Source: Owenweeksia sp048267305
GTDB taxonomy: Bacteria > Bacteroidota > Bacteroidia > Flavobacteriales > Schleiferiaceae
Length of the DNA: 64,000 nucleotides
NCBI GenBank assembly: GCA_048267305.1
Contig: JBLWXT010000006.1
Span: 62,001 to 126,000, forward strand
Direction: 5' to 3'
The notes below the pieces were generated by a model. That model was not told the origin of the DNA, did no database searches, and worked only from the letters and a program-made list of their open reading frames with translations. Made by a program: the position numbers and the translations under genes. Of this stretch, positions 51,900 through 61,568 are shown one piece after another. The first letter of the stretch is position 1, and every line of letters starts with the position of its first letter.

Positions 51900-54557
51900 A
51901 TGTCCACCTCAGCCAAAAACAAAACCTATTTCGTAGGGTTTACCAAAACATTTTCAGATAACATATCCCTGCTTCTTGAAAATATTCTCCCCGCTTATAA
52001 AGGAGAATCAATTCAAAACCTGAGAGACATTAAAACTTGTGCGTTACAGGGTTCCAATAGCCTTATTCTAATTATGGCCCCTAAGGGTAGTGAAGATAAA
52101 CGGGTATTTTGCAATGAGGTTTTATATCTCACTAATATCAGCCCTTCTGTTATTTTTACCGAAGGAGATAATGATGAGCTGCAAAAGGAAGCAATAGAAC
52201 TGGGGCTAACAGGTTTCATCAATATTAACGACCTAAGCCTTCCCTTATTAAGGATGGCTATAGCATCTTCCCACAAGGCTTTTCATTTAAACCGTTTATT
52301 AAATCAAACGGTTTCAAATTATATGCACCTCTTTGAGCAGAGCCCTCAGCCCATGCTGATTTACAAAGAAGAGGACCTTAGCATCATCAATGTAAATGAA
52401 ACCGCATTAAAGCTATATGGTTACACCCGAGAAGATTTTCTAAAACTCTCTATCAAGGAGCTGAGGCCCGAAGAAGATCTACACAAGTTGTTTGAAGCTA
52501 TAGAAGAGCGCAAAAAAGGAAATACAGAGTTTAAGAACTACTCCAGACACCTTAAGAAAGGTGGAGAGTTTTTTTATGTTGAAATAAAAAGTGCAGCCCT
52601 AAACGTAGATGGCAACAAAGCCCGCCTGATTTTAGCTACGGATATAACAGAAAGCACAAATGCTAAAAAAGCCCTTGTTCTTACTAAAAATCGCCTAAAA
52701 TCACTCCTTAAATACAGCGCTGATTTAGTGGGTATTTTAAATAAGGAAGCGCAGTTACAATATATAACCCCCAGTACAGAGGTTGTTTTGGGGCACAAAA
52801 TAAAACAACTGCTTGGAGAAAATTTACTGGGCTATATTCACAATGAGGATGTTGAAAAATTTGCGAATAAATTTCAAACCACCCACCACACCTCAAAACG
52901 AATCAAAATGCCTCTGGTTCGCATCAGAAATGCATCAGGCCAATGGAGGTGGATTAGCTCAACGGTAATCAATCTTAGCAATGAACCCGGTATAAACGGG
53001 CTGGTAATAAATGGCAGGGATGTAACTGCGGATTTTGAAAATCAGCTTAAAATCCAGGAAAGTGCTGAGAGATATGAAAATGTAGCCAGGATTAGCAATG
53101 ATGTTATTTATACTCATAACTTCCAGCACCGACTAACAACGATAGCTGGTACAGCTTACAAATCAATATTTGGTCATAAACTAGCGGCCATGTCCATGGA
53201 AAGGGAGTTTTGGAAAGAAAAGATTCATCCTGACGACCTCGATCAAGTAGAGAAAAAACTTGCAGCCTTTTTGAATGACGAGAAAAGCCAACAGGGCAGT
53301 CTCGAATACAGATTCCTTAAAGCTGATGGTAATTATGCCGACATCCTGGACAGCTTTTTTGTAAGGCGTAAAAACGGAGAATTATACGATCTGCAGGGTG
53401 CTATGCGAGATATCTCTGCTCAAAAGTTTCATGAAAGAATTATTTCTTTTGAAAAGGATATTTATGCATTAAACGCCCGTGCCAATATGAGCACGGATGA
53501 TCTTTTTAATGAAGTAGCGCTAAGAATGGAGAGTATAATCCCTGACGCTCATTGCAGCATATTAGAACTTGACGATCATAGGGCAACTCATCACGTTGCA
53601 GCTCCAAACCTGCCCAAGGAATATTGTGATGAACTGAACGGACATCGCATTGGGCCAAGAACAGGATCATGTGGCACCGCCATGTACCTTGGCACTAACG
53701 TTATTGTAAGTGACATTTCCACAGATCCCTTGTGGAGGGATTATGCTGAACTGGCCAAAAAACACCAGCTAAAAGCCTGCTGGTCCATCCCCATAAAATT
53801 ACGCAGTGGCATTGTGGTTGGCAGTTTTGCAACCTATCACAAAACCGTAAAAACGCCTACCGAGCATGACCTTAAATATATTGAGCGGGCCGCCCATGTA
53901 CTGGGAGCCCTTATGGAAGGCTGGAAAGCCCGGGAAGCCACAAATCTTTCAAACGAGCGCTACAATTTAGCAGCAAAAGCAACAAAGGATATTATTTGGG
54001 ATCATGACGTTTCCACAGACATTACAACTTATAATGAGGGAATCAACACAATTTTAGGATACCCCCTTTCAGAAAGGATACAATACTCCAACTGGTGGCC
54101 GGAAAGAATTCATCCCAATGATGTAGAAAAAGTAATGACAGCCTTTAAGGCGTTGAAAAAAAGCGGCTCTCACATCACCCTAAAGTACAGGTTCAGATGT
54201 GCAGATAACACCTACAGGCACTTTGAAGATAAGGCCTATGTGGTTAGAAATGAAAACGGAGACTTAAAACGGATCATTGGGGCCATGCATGACATTACCG
54301 ATTTCGTGAAAAACCTTCAGGAAATTGAAGCTCAAAACAAAAAGCTCAAGGAAATTACATGGCAACAATCTCACGAAGTCAGGGCTCCACTCTCCCGAAT
54401 CATGGGACTTGTCAATCTCCTGGAAATGTCCACCTTTAAAGAAATTGAAGAAAAAACTATATTGGGCCATATTAAGGACTCGGCCAACGAGATGGATGGC
54501 GTAATTAGGAGTATTGTTTCGAAAATTGATAAGGAAAAGATAGAACTCAGGTATTAA
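51900..54557 (+). CDS. Multi-PAS/GAF sensor ending at the DHp helix, without ATPase domain
   Basis: The 885-residue soluble protein has a degenerate receiver-like N-terminus (about 1-130), at least three PAS units (about 140-510), a GAF domain (about 520-680; GPRTGSCGTAMYLG, KACWSIPIKLRSG) and another PAS (about 685-805). It ends in a dimerisation helix with H825 in SHEVRAPLSRIMGLVNLL. Only 60 residues follow, so no N, G1 or G2 box exists. It can receive phosphate or scaffold a signal but cannot phosphorylate itself. Its stop is natural and the receiver gene starts one base later, so this is not an obvious truncation. Confidence 0.88.
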   Translation: MSTSAKNKTYFVGFTKTFSDNISLLLENILPAYKGESIQNLRDIKTCALQGSNSLILIMAPKGSEDKRVFCNEVLYLTNISPSVIFTEGDNDELQKEAIELGLTGFININDLSLPLLRMAIASSHKAFHLNRLLNQTVSNYMHLFEQSPQPMLIYKEEDLSIINVNETALKLYGYTREDFLKLSIKELRPEEDLHKLFEAIEERKKGNTEFKNYSRHLKKGGEFFYVEIKSAALNVDGNKARLILATDITESTNAKKALVLTKNRLKSLLKYSADLVGILNKEAQLQYITPSTEVVLGHKIKQLLGENLLGYIHNEDVEKFANKFQTTHHTSKRIKMPLVRIRNASGQWRWISSTVINLSNEPGINGLVINGRDVTADFENQLKIQESAERYENVARISNDVIYTHNFQHRLTTIAGTAYKSIFGHKLAAMSMEREFWKEKIHPDDLDQVEKKLAAFLNDEKSQQGSLEYRFLKADGNYADILDSFFVRRKNGELYDLQGAMRDISAQKFHERIISFEKDIYALNARANMSTDDLFNEVALRMESIIPDAHCSILELDDHRATHHVAAPNLPKEYCDELNGHRIGPRTGSCGTAMYLGTNVIVSDISTDPLWRDYAELAKKHQLKACWSIPIKLRSGIVVGSFATYHKTVKTPTEHDLKYIERAAHVLGALMEGWKAREATNLSNERYNLAAKATKDIIWDHDVSTDITTYNEGINTILGYPLSERIQYSNWWPERIHPNDVEKVMTAFKALKKSGSHITLKYRFRCADNTYRHFEDKAYVVRNENGDLKRIIGAMHDITDFVKNLQEIEAQNKKLKEITWQQSHEVRAPLSRIMGLVNLLEMSTFKEIEEKTILGHIKDSANEMDGVIRSIVSKIDKEKIELRY

Positions 54558-54558
54558 A

Positions 54559-54942
54559 ATGAAGGTACTTATTGTAGATGACGACATGATTTTTACAATG
54601 ATGCATTGCCTGCTCATCAAAAACAGTGGAATATCCACCGATCCCCATACTTTTAGTGATGGCAAATCTGCTTTGGACTTTATCATTAACGATACCGATC
54701 CGGATACTGAGTACTTAATTTTGCTGGACATCAACATGCCCGGGATGAATGGGTGGCAGTTTCTCGAGAAAACCACAAACCAACATTTTTCACCCCGATT
54801 GAGCGTAGCCATGGTTACGTCAAGCATAGCTCCCGAAGACATCAATAAGGCCAGGGAGTTTCCACAGGTGGTTGACTACATCACAAAACCCTTCTCTACA
54901 AAATCCTGCGAGCGCCTGAAGGAGCTGTTATTTACCAAATAG
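54559..54942 (+). CDS. Single-domain response regulator
   Basis: The 127-residue receiver has D8/D9 in the acidic pocket, phospho-acceptor D57 in LILLDINMPGMNGWQF, T87 in MVTSSI and K110 in DYITKPF. There is no output domain. It begins one base after the sensor gene's stop. With no ATPase in that sensor, phosphate must come from another kinase, and the sensor histidine may relay or remove it. Confidence 0.9.
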   Translation: MKVLIVDDDMIFTMMHCLLIKNSGISTDPHTFSDGKSALDFIINDTDPDTEYLILLDINMPGMNGWQFLEKTTNQHFSPRLSVAMVTSSIAPEDINKAREFPQVVDYITKPFSTKSCERLKELLFTK

Positions 54943-54993
54943 CACATACTCCAAACCTCTTCATTATTAGTAATAAGCGTTCATAAACGAACA

Positions 54994-55027
54994 GTCAGGT
55001 GTACAAAACCGCACACCTGACAATTTT
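54994..55027 (+). terminator. Terminator after the response regulator
   Basis: GTCAGGTGT (54994-55002) and ACACCTGAC (55013-55021) form a perfect 9-bp stem over 10 nt, followed by AATTTTG. The T-run is short, so strength is moderate. Confidence 0.65.
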
Positions 55028-55157
55028 GAAGATCGGGCAAAATGCTCATTCTCAATTTTTAATGTTAGTGGCATTTCCATTGAATATATGGCCGATAGTT
55101 TAAGACTAACCCTTTAAATAGATAAATTTACCACTAAACCATTTTTAAAAAGTCAAT

Positions 55158-55922
55158 ATGAAAAAACTTAGCATATTAATTACCACTCTTGTTTTAGGGT
55201 GCTTTTCAGCTCAGGCACAAACGGCCGATGAAATTATAAAGGGCTATCACGAAGTAACAGGAGGTGAAGCTGCCTGGGAGAAAGTAACCGGAATGACCAT
55301 GAAAGGCTCAGTAAATCAGGGCGGGATGGAAATTCCTGTAGAAGTAACCCAATTGAAAAGTGGAGAGCAGCTGATTTCCATCAACCTTCAGGGTAAGGAA
55401 ATAGTACAGAGCGCCTTTGATGGTGAAGTACTGTGGAGCACCAACTTCCAAACTATGAAACCAGAAAAGGCGGATGGTGAAATGCTTATAATAACCAAGC
55501 AGCAAACCCAGGATTTTCCGGATGCCCTTTTGAATTACAAGAAGAAAGGCTATACAGCCGAGCTGGTAGGATCAGAAACCATGGATGGTGTGGAAACCCA
55601 TAAAATTAAACTCACCAAAAAACCACTCTCTATAGAAGGTAAAGAGGTTGAAAATATTGATTATTACTATTTTGATAAGGAAACCAATATACTGATAGCA
55701 CAAGAAAGTGAGGTTAAGGTTGGTCCACAAAAAGGTATTATTTCGCAAACCCTTTTTAGTGACTATCAGGAAGTGGATGGCCTTTATTTTCCATTCTCCA
55801 TTTCTCAGGGAATAAAGGGCGGAGGCTCTCAGCCCCTTGTTGTTAAAGAAATTATTATCAATCCCGAAGTTGACAAAAGCCGATTTGCTTTCCCTGTGGA
55901 AGTAGAAATTACAGAAGAGTAA
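55158..55922 (+). CDS. LolA-like outer-membrane lipoprotein-sorting-type protein
   Basis: The 254-residue protein has a signal peptide (LSILITTLVLGCFSAQAQ) and begins its mature part with TADEIIKGYHEVTGGEAAWE, the helix common to LolA-like proteins. A beta-sheet half-barrel follows (GVETHKIKLTKKPLSIEG; YYYFDKETNILIAQESEV; FSDYQEVDGLYFPFSISQGI). It resembles the last domain of the M16-like protein at 45133. True LolA carries lipoproteins across the periplasm; this branch has no proven cargo. It lies 14 bp before the propeller gene and is probably its partner. Confidence 0.75.
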   Translation: MKKLSILITTLVLGCFSAQAQTADEIIKGYHEVTGGEAAWEKVTGMTMKGSVNQGGMEIPVEVTQLKSGEQLISINLQGKEIVQSAFDGEVLWSTNFQTMKPEKADGEMLIITKQQTQDFPDALLNYKKKGYTAELVGSETMDGVETHKIKLTKKPLSIEGKEVENIDYYYFDKETNILIAQESEVKVGPQKGIISQTLFSDYQEVDGLYFPFSISQGIKGGGSQPLVVKEIIINPEVDKSRFAFPVEVEITEE

Positions 55923-55936
55923 ATAAACAACCCAAA

Positions 55937-58900
55937 ATGAAGAAAAACTATAACCTCACAGCCCTTCTATTAGCTGTGGCCAGCCTTTGTTTTGCACAAG
56001 GTCCGGATGCAGTCCCGAACCTCTCGGGAAAAGAATTATTTGGTGACTTGAAAGCTCGCCAAATTGGCCCGGCACTTATGAGTGGGCGAATTACCGACCT
56101 GGAAGCCCATCCCACCGACTCCCGCATATTTTATGTGGGCACAGCTGGCGGTGGTGTGTGGAAAACCAATGACGGTGGCGCCACGCTAAGTTCCATTTTT
56201 GACGACTATCCGCAATCCATCGGCTGTGTGGCTGTAGATCCTTCAAACCCCGAAACAGTTTGGGTGGGAACTGGCGAAGTATGGACCCGTAATAGCACCT
56301 CCGCTGGAAAAGGCCTGTACCGTACCGTGGATGGCGGAAATGCCTGGACGAAGATTGAAGGCTTTGACAATGCTGATCGCATCAGCAGTATAGAAATAAA
56401 CCCCAAAAACAGCGATGAGATTTATGTGGGCGTGCTTGGTGCCCTGTGGGGCGATAGTGAGGACCGTGGAGTTTACAAATCAACTGATGGCGGCAAAACC
56501 TGGAGTAAAATATTTTACATAGACCAGGGCACAGGCGCGGCCGACTTGGTGATGGACCCAAACAACCCAGCTACACTTTACGCCTCCATGTGGCAATTCA
56601 GGCGCACGGCTTGGTCATTTAACTCTGGTGGCGAAAAAAGTGCATTGTACAAATCAACGGATTCAGGTAAAACGTGGAATAAAATCCACAATGGCTTCCC
56701 TTCCGGGAAACTGGGAAGGATTGCTTTTGCTGTGGCACCTTCCAACTCCAATATTTTATACGCTACAGTTGAATCTGAAAAGGATGCAAACAAAGGACTT
56801 TACCGCTCAGACGATGCCGGCAAAAGCTGGAAACACCTTAGCAATGACTTTGAGTTGGTGGTACGTCCATTTTACTTTTCCAGAATTGTAGTTGACCCCA
56901 AAGACCCGGACGTAGTGGTGAAAGGTGGTCTGCGAGGTTCAATAAGTCGAGATGGCGGTAAGACTTTTAGAAATCTGGGCAACATGCATGCCGACATACA
57001 CGACATCCTGTTTGACATCAAGGATTCAGACAGATTGTATGCCGGAACAGATGGTGGTGTGTATCGCTCATGGAATGGAGGTACCACCATGGAAATGATA
57101 GAAAATCTTCCTGTATCACAGTTTTATCATGTAGATGTGGATGAGGCCACGCCCTTTAATGTGTATGGCGGTTTGCAGGACAATGGCTCGTGGTATGGCC
57201 CCTCAAGCTCACCCGGAGGTGTGGAAGCCCGCGACTGGAACCGTATTGGATACGGTGATGGATTCCGCGTTTTAAAGCATCCTACCAAAGACATTATTTA
57301 CTCCGAAATGCAGGGGGCCGAAAATGTGTGGCGATATGACATAAAGAAGAATCAGCAAAAAACAGTACAGCCACTTAAAGTGGAGGGTGATCCCAAACTG
57401 CGATTTAACTGGAACGCTCCGATTAGCACCAGTAATCACAAGCCAGATAGATTGTATATCGGCAGCCAGTTTGTACACATGAGTGACGATATGGGCGATA
57501 CCTGGAAGAAGATCTCTCCCGACCTCACCACTAATGACAAAAACAAACAGCAACAAGCCCAATCGGGTGGCCTTTCGGCAGATAACTCCGGAGCTGAAAA
57601 CCACACCACCATTTTCACGATTGCAGAATCTCCCCTGGATGAAAACATACTTTGGGTGGGTACAGATGATGGCAATGTGCAGGTAACAACCAATGGAGGT
57701 AAGAAGTGGACAAATACCGTTAAAAATATAAAAGGCCTCCCTGCCAATACCTGGGTTTATCATATTGAGCCGAGTAATTTCAGCAAGGCTACAGCCTATG
57801 CAGTGTTTGATGGGCACACCAAAAACGACATGAACACCTATGTTTATAAAACCACAGATTATGGAAAAACCTGGACGTCATTGGTAACTCCCGAAATCGA
57901 AGGGTTTGCCCGCAGCTTTCAGGAAGACTTTGAAAATCCAAACTTGTTGTTTTTAGGAACTGAACTTGGCCTGTACATTTCCATTGATGGAGGAAAATCA
58001 TGGAAGAAATTTACCCAAAACTTTCCCGCCACAGCAGTACATTACCTAACGCAAAATAAGGCTTCGGGCAGCCTGGTAGCTGGCACACACGGCCGTGGTA
58101 TTATCATTATTGATGATGTTGCCATTCTTCGCCAAATTACCCCTGAGGTATTGGTAAAGGATGTTCACTTTTTTGAAGTGAAGGACAACATGATGATGGA
58201 AGAAAGTGGTTTTGGTGGAGCCAGTACAGAAACACAATTTGTAGGCCCCAACCCTTCCACATTTGCCACCATTCCCTATTATCTGAAAAAGCGTCACATC
58301 TTCGGAAAGATGACCATGGAAATACAGGATATGGATGGCAATTTGTTAAGTGAGCTATCTCCCGGAAAATCAAAAGGAGTAAATGCCGTAACCTGGTATT
58401 ACACCAGCAAGCAGCCAAAAGTGGCCAGGGGCAAATCCATTTCTTATGGTGGGTTTACGTCACTTCGCGTTCCGGCTGGTACTTATAAGGCTGTGCTCAA
58501 AAAAGGAAAGGAAACTTTTGAAACCACAATCACCTTGGTAACCGATACCTCATCTCTGGTAACAGACGAAGAGCGTAAGCTGAATTATAAAGTATCCAAG
58601 GAGCTTTATGACATGACGGAGCAATTGGCTTATTTGGTTTATGAGATTGACGAAACCATAATGCTGGCTGAAAAAGTACAGAAGGAAAAACCAGATTCTA
58701 AAAAAGTAACCCAGGCGGTGATCGATGCCCTTAACGACTTTAAAAAGGATTTGGTGGTAACCACCGGAGACAATTATGTAGGGCGTGCTGAGAATGAGTT
58801 GCGGGAAAACATATTGGACCTGTATGCCAAAGTGGCCAACCGATATGACGCCCCTACTCAGGCAGAACTGGACAACTTGGCTGTGCTTAAAGCAGAAATG

Positions 58901-59026
58901 CAAGAGGCCTGGAACGGCATGCACGCCATCCACGAAAAGCAAATAAAAAGTATGAATCAGTATTTGGATAAAAACGAAATACCAAAACTGAGCTTTATGA
59001 GTTTTGAGGATTTTAAAAAGAGTTAA
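55937..59026 (+). CDS. Sortilin/VPS10-type BNR-propeller exported protein
   Basis: The 1029-residue protein has a signal peptide (LTALLLAVASLCFAQ). Residues about 35-720 form one or two large propellers with many Asp-box turns (VWKTNDGGATLS, YKSTDGGKTWSK, YRSDDAGKSWKH, YKTTDYGKTWTS, ISIDGGKSWKKF), the layout of sortilin-like, BNR or xyloglucanase-type proteins. The last 250 residues hold a strand-rich unit and a helical region (YDMTEQLAYLVYEIDETIML). No catalytic acid is identifiable and there is no T9SS tail. It is probably periplasmic or outer-membrane associated, with the LolA-like gene as partner. Confidence 0.82.
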   Translation: MKKNYNLTALLLAVASLCFAQGPDAVPNLSGKELFGDLKARQIGPALMSGRITDLEAHPTDSRIFYVGTAGGGVWKTNDGGATLSSIFDDYPQSIGCVAVDPSNPETVWVGTGEVWTRNSTSAGKGLYRTVDGGNAWTKIEGFDNADRISSIEINPKNSDEIYVGVLGALWGDSEDRGVYKSTDGGKTWSKIFYIDQGTGAADLVMDPNNPATLYASMWQFRRTAWSFNSGGEKSALYKSTDSGKTWNKIHNGFPSGKLGRIAFAVAPSNSNILYATVESEKDANKGLYRSDDAGKSWKHLSNDFELVVRPFYFSRIVVDPKDPDVVVKGGLRGSISRDGGKTFRNLGNMHADIHDILFDIKDSDRLYAGTDGGVYRSWNGGTTMEMIENLPVSQFYHVDVDEATPFNVYGGLQDNGSWYGPSSSPGGVEARDWNRIGYGDGFRVLKHPTKDIIYSEMQGAENVWRYDIKKNQQKTVQPLKVEGDPKLRFNWNAPISTSNHKPDRLYIGSQFVHMSDDMGDTWKKISPDLTTNDKNKQQQAQSGGLSADNSGAENHTTIFTIAESPLDENILWVGTDDGNVQVTTNGGKKWTNTVKNIKGLPANTWVYHIEPSNFSKATAYAVFDGHTKNDMNTYVYKTTDYGKTWTSLVTPEIEGFARSFQEDFENPNLLFLGTELGLYISIDGGKSWKKFTQNFPATAVHYLTQNKASGSLVAGTHGRGIIIIDDVAILRQITPEVLVKDVHFFEVKDNMMMEESGFGGASTETQFVGPNPSTFATIPYYLKKRHIFGKMTMEIQDMDGNLLSELSPGKSKGVNAVTWYYTSKQPKVARGKSISYGGFTSLRVPAGTYKAVLKKGKETFETTITLVTDTSSLVTDEERKLNYKVSKELYDMTEQLAYLVYEIDETIMLAEKVQKEKPDSKKVTQAVIDALNDFKKDLVVTTGDNYVGRAENELRENILDLYAKVANRYDAPTQAELDNLAVLKAEMQEAWNGMHAIHEKQIKSMNQYLDKNEIPKLSFMSFEDFKKS

Positions 59027-59048
59027 ACGCTCTGTTTCTAAATAATAA

Positions 59049-59086
59049 AAGCCCCTTGAAATCAAATTTCAAGGGGCTTCTTTTTT
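59049..59086. terminator. Bidirectional terminator
   Basis: AAGCCCCTTGAAAT (59049-59062) and ATTTCAAGGGGCTT (59066-59079) form a perfect 14-bp stem with a 3-nt loop, with a T-run on the plus strand and TTATTATT on the minus. It separates convergent genes. Its stem sequence recurs at 60983. Confidence 0.9.
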
Positions 59087-59101
59087 TAAACAAAACTCAA
59101 T

Positions 59102-60826
59102 CTAATAAACCTTTGAGCTTACAGGATTTTCAAACCAAAGAAGATTTACGGCTCCTTTGGTAGTTGCCCAAAGTTGAAACTGTGGATAAGACTCCAGAAT
59201 ATCTGTTTTTTCTAATGGATGTCTGAACGTAAAACCAGGTGCCGTTACAATTTCAATGGCCCATGGAAGTCCACTTTCGGTATTATAAGTACCATTAAAA
59301 TCATCTACTGTATTCAGCAAGCTACTATTAGCCACAGAAGTAGCCGAGAATCCGTCTAAATGAATCTCATGAGACATATCATCTCTTCGGAAGATATAAA
59401 AATCTGGAAGAACGTTTGTTACTGTATTAGGCACAAATGTTATTGTAAACTGAAACTGCTCAGGCGTGGCATCATTTCCCGTACCTGTATTGGTATAATA
59501 AGTACTTTGAGCAGCAAAGACATCACTAAAAATCACAATTCCATTTGTCAAACTTTGATTAGCAGTAGCATTTCCTGAAATTCCTGATATAATATTAGCA
59601 TTAAACTCCTGCTTGTTGGTGTTTTTAAGCAATAGTCCCATTCCATTTTTTATACCGGCACCCACAGCATTTAAATCAATGGTAATGGTTGCATCAACAA
59701 GGTAGTTATTGGCATTTCTGGTATAAACGATACTATTTTTAACAACCAGATCGTTGAAGTCAAAATCACCCATAGCCGGCCATAAGTCTTCAAAAGCCAA
59801 AAACTGATTCCCAATAGTTGGAAAACTGGATTGATAAGCCCTGTCAGGATCGTTGGGGAACTGATCCAGGTTATCTGCAACTCCATCTCCATCAGCATCA
59901 CTTACGGTGGAAGTGCTTATAAATACCACATCATCTACATAACTGTTTTGAGCACCTGATGACCATACTAGTGCTTTTACCGCATTGGATGGCACTGTAC
60001 CTGAGTGTTGACCTCCAACAGTAAGTCCAAACACAGAGGGATAAGAATAGCCGATAAAATTATCAGAAGCATCAAAGAAGCTTATCACAATTCTTGTATT
60101 AAAATTTTGCCATAAAGAACTAATGGTAAAAGGGCTGCCTGCCACTACGTTTATAGTTTGTCCCCAAAATATTGAATTACCGTCAAGGTTTAGCTTCAAT
60201 ACGGTATCGTTTAAGACCAAGTTAGTATTAAGTTCATAGGCAGCACTACTTAGATGCCATTTCCCATCAATGGCACCAGGCTGATTGTAGCTAAACGTCA
60301 AATCGGTAACTACATTAGCCTGTTGGTTAAATGCGCTATTTGCCAAAAGGTTTACTCCGGCCGTTGTTGTTGATTTCCTGCTATTAAGCGCGGTTTTTTT
60401 ACTACCGGCAAGAATCTCATCCAATGATGTCAACTCCAGGGTAAAGTTGCCTGTGTGTTTCAATCTTGAATAATCACCAGTGGCAGGATAATAAACATAT
60501 GCTTCTGTGGATTGTGGAAGGTGAATGTAAAAATCAGCAAGGCCATTTTTCACAAAGGCCTGATCCATTACCACCCCACTTTTGTTTACAATCTGCACAG
60601 GCTGTCCTTCCATATACAATTTATCTTTGGAGATAACTGATACACTTAAGCTACCCTTTAAAGACGATGACCAGTTAAAACTCTGATCAACTGTCAACTC
60701 ACTGAGCTCAGTAGCTGCACTATTATCCAAAAACTGACCTTGGGAGTTTTCCTTCTGGCAGCTTTGTGTGCTAATTAATACGGTTATGGCGAAAGCCATT
60801 CTAATGTTGAATAATGTCGTTTTCAA
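59102..60826 (-). CDS. LruC-domain lipoprotein
   Basis: The likely start is TTG at 60826 (TTG-AAA-ACG), giving 574 residues; an ATG nine codons later is possible. The lipoprotein signal is MAFAITVLISTQSC (lipobox). A middle region of jelly-roll-like strands is followed by a calcium-type loop (DADGDGVADNLDQFPNDPDR). The C-terminal LruC domain then starts with LAFEDLWPAMGDFDFNDLVV and includes VTNVLPDFYIFRRDDMSHEI and HLDGF. LruC domains occur in large surface lipoproteins of Bacteroidota and Leptospira; function is unknown. It is probably surface- or outer-membrane-anchored. Confidence 0.85.
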   Translation of the reverse strand: MKTTLFNIRMAFAITVLISTQSCQKENSQGQFLDNSAATELSELTVDQSFNWSSSLKGSLSVSVISKDKLYMEGQPVQIVNKSGVVMDQAFVKNGLADFYIHLPQSTEAYVYYPATGDYSRLKHTGNFTLELTSLDEILAGSKKTALNSRKSTTTAGVNLLANSAFNQQANVVTDLTFSYNQPGAIDGKWHLSSAAYELNTNLVLNDTVLKLNLDGNSIFWGQTINVVAGSPFTISSLWQNFNTRIVISFFDASDNFIGYSYPSVFGLTVGGQHSGTVPSNAVKALVWSSGAQNSYVDDVVFISTSTVSDADGDGVADNLDQFPNDPDRAYQSSFPTIGNQFLAFEDLWPAMGDFDFNDLVVKNSIVYTRNANNYLVDATITIDLNAVGAGIKNGMGLLLKNTNKQEFNANIISGISGNATANQSLTNGIVIFSDVFAAQSTYYTNTGTGNDATPEQFQFTITFVPNTVTNVLPDFYIFRRDDMSHEIHLDGFSATSVANSSLLNTVDDFNGTYNTESGLPWAIEIVTAPGFTFRHPLEKTDILESYPQFQLWATTKGAVNLLWFENPVSSKVY

Positions 60827-60982
60827 TTGTTTGATTTTTAAGTTACTATACTATCAATTCGCTCATTTTATCATAGTGCGAATTTATATGCACGCTCAGT
60901 ATTTGCAACTTACTTATCGTTAAAGTGCAAGAATTAAGGGTTAACAGCAACCTACTCCCGATATTTGACTGGGTAATCAAAG

Positions 60983-61022
60983 AAAACAGCCCCTTGAAAT
61001 GAGTTTCAAAGGGCTGTTTTTA
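60983..61022 (-). terminator. Terminator after the GNAT gene
   Basis: AAAACAGCCC...TTGAAA (60983-60999) pairs with TTTCAA...GGGCTGTTTT (61004-61020). Arms differ by one bulged C. The minus strand continues TTTTCTTTG. The stem shares AGCCCCTTGAAAT with the terminator at 59049. The rest of 60827-61121 holds nothing recognisable. Confidence 0.7.
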
Positions 61023-61121
61023 CCTATAACTAGATGCCTATGTCTCTATGATGTTTTATTTTTCTAAGCTTTTTAAACACAAAGGCGCATAACTCACAAA
61101 GATTTGATGCAGGATACGCGC

Positions 61122-61568
61122 CTACTTCAAATCCCACTTACAGTTCCACCACTCCCTTTCTATGTTGGCACCAATGCGCTCGTAAAAACGAACAGCATCT
61201 AGATTCCAGTCCAGCACCTGCCAATCCAGTCGATCGGCACCGGCTTTTCGGGCTTCTCCGGCAGTGGCATTTAACAGTGCCAAACCAATGCCTGCACCGC
61301 GAAGTTCTGGCTTTACATATAAATCCTCTAAATAAAAACAGCGCCCATTCCAAGTGGAATAGCGCGGGTAGTAAAGGGAAATGCCAATAACAGCTCCATC
61401 TACTTCAGCCACTAAAAAGTCAAAGGCATTGTGGGTTTGCCAGTCTTCCAGCAAGCGGCTTTCGTTGTTTATCACCTTTTCGGGAGCTTTTTCAAATTCC
61501 GCTAAATCGCGAATGAGGCCCATCAGAGCCGGAATGTCTTTTTCAGTGCCTTTACGGATTGTTGCCAT
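61122..61568 (-). CDS. GNAT-family N-acetyltransferase (diamine-acetyltransferase-like)
   Basis: The 148-residue protein shows the GNAT fold: ATIRKGTEKDIPALMGLIRD and LAEFEKAPEKV at the start, then LYYPRYSTWNGRCFYLEDLY, the acetyl-CoA loop KPELRGAGIGLALLN, and DWQVLDWNLDAVRFYERIGA at the end. The FYLEDLYV...RG.GIG and W.V..WN..A..FY pattern matches spermidine/diamine acetyltransferases (SSAT group). The substrate remains a guess. It is cytosolic and monocistronic. Confidence 0.88.
   Translation of the reverse strand: MATIRKGTEKDIPALMGLIRDLAEFEKAPEKVINNESRLLEDWQTHNAFDFLVAEVDGAVIGISLYYPRYSTWNGRCFYLEDLYVKPELRGAGIGLALLNATAGEARKAGADRLDWQVLDWNLDAVRFYERIGANIEREWWNCKWDLK

Noticed and set aside
57272..57817. 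181-codon frame opposite the propeller gene
   Set aside because: It is antisense to a conserved Asp-box protein; its composition reflects the complementary codons.
60886..60900. Second partial match to the fad operator upstream of the LruC gene
   Set aside because: Only one half-site (9 bp) is present, with no symmetric arm and no correctly spaced -7 box.
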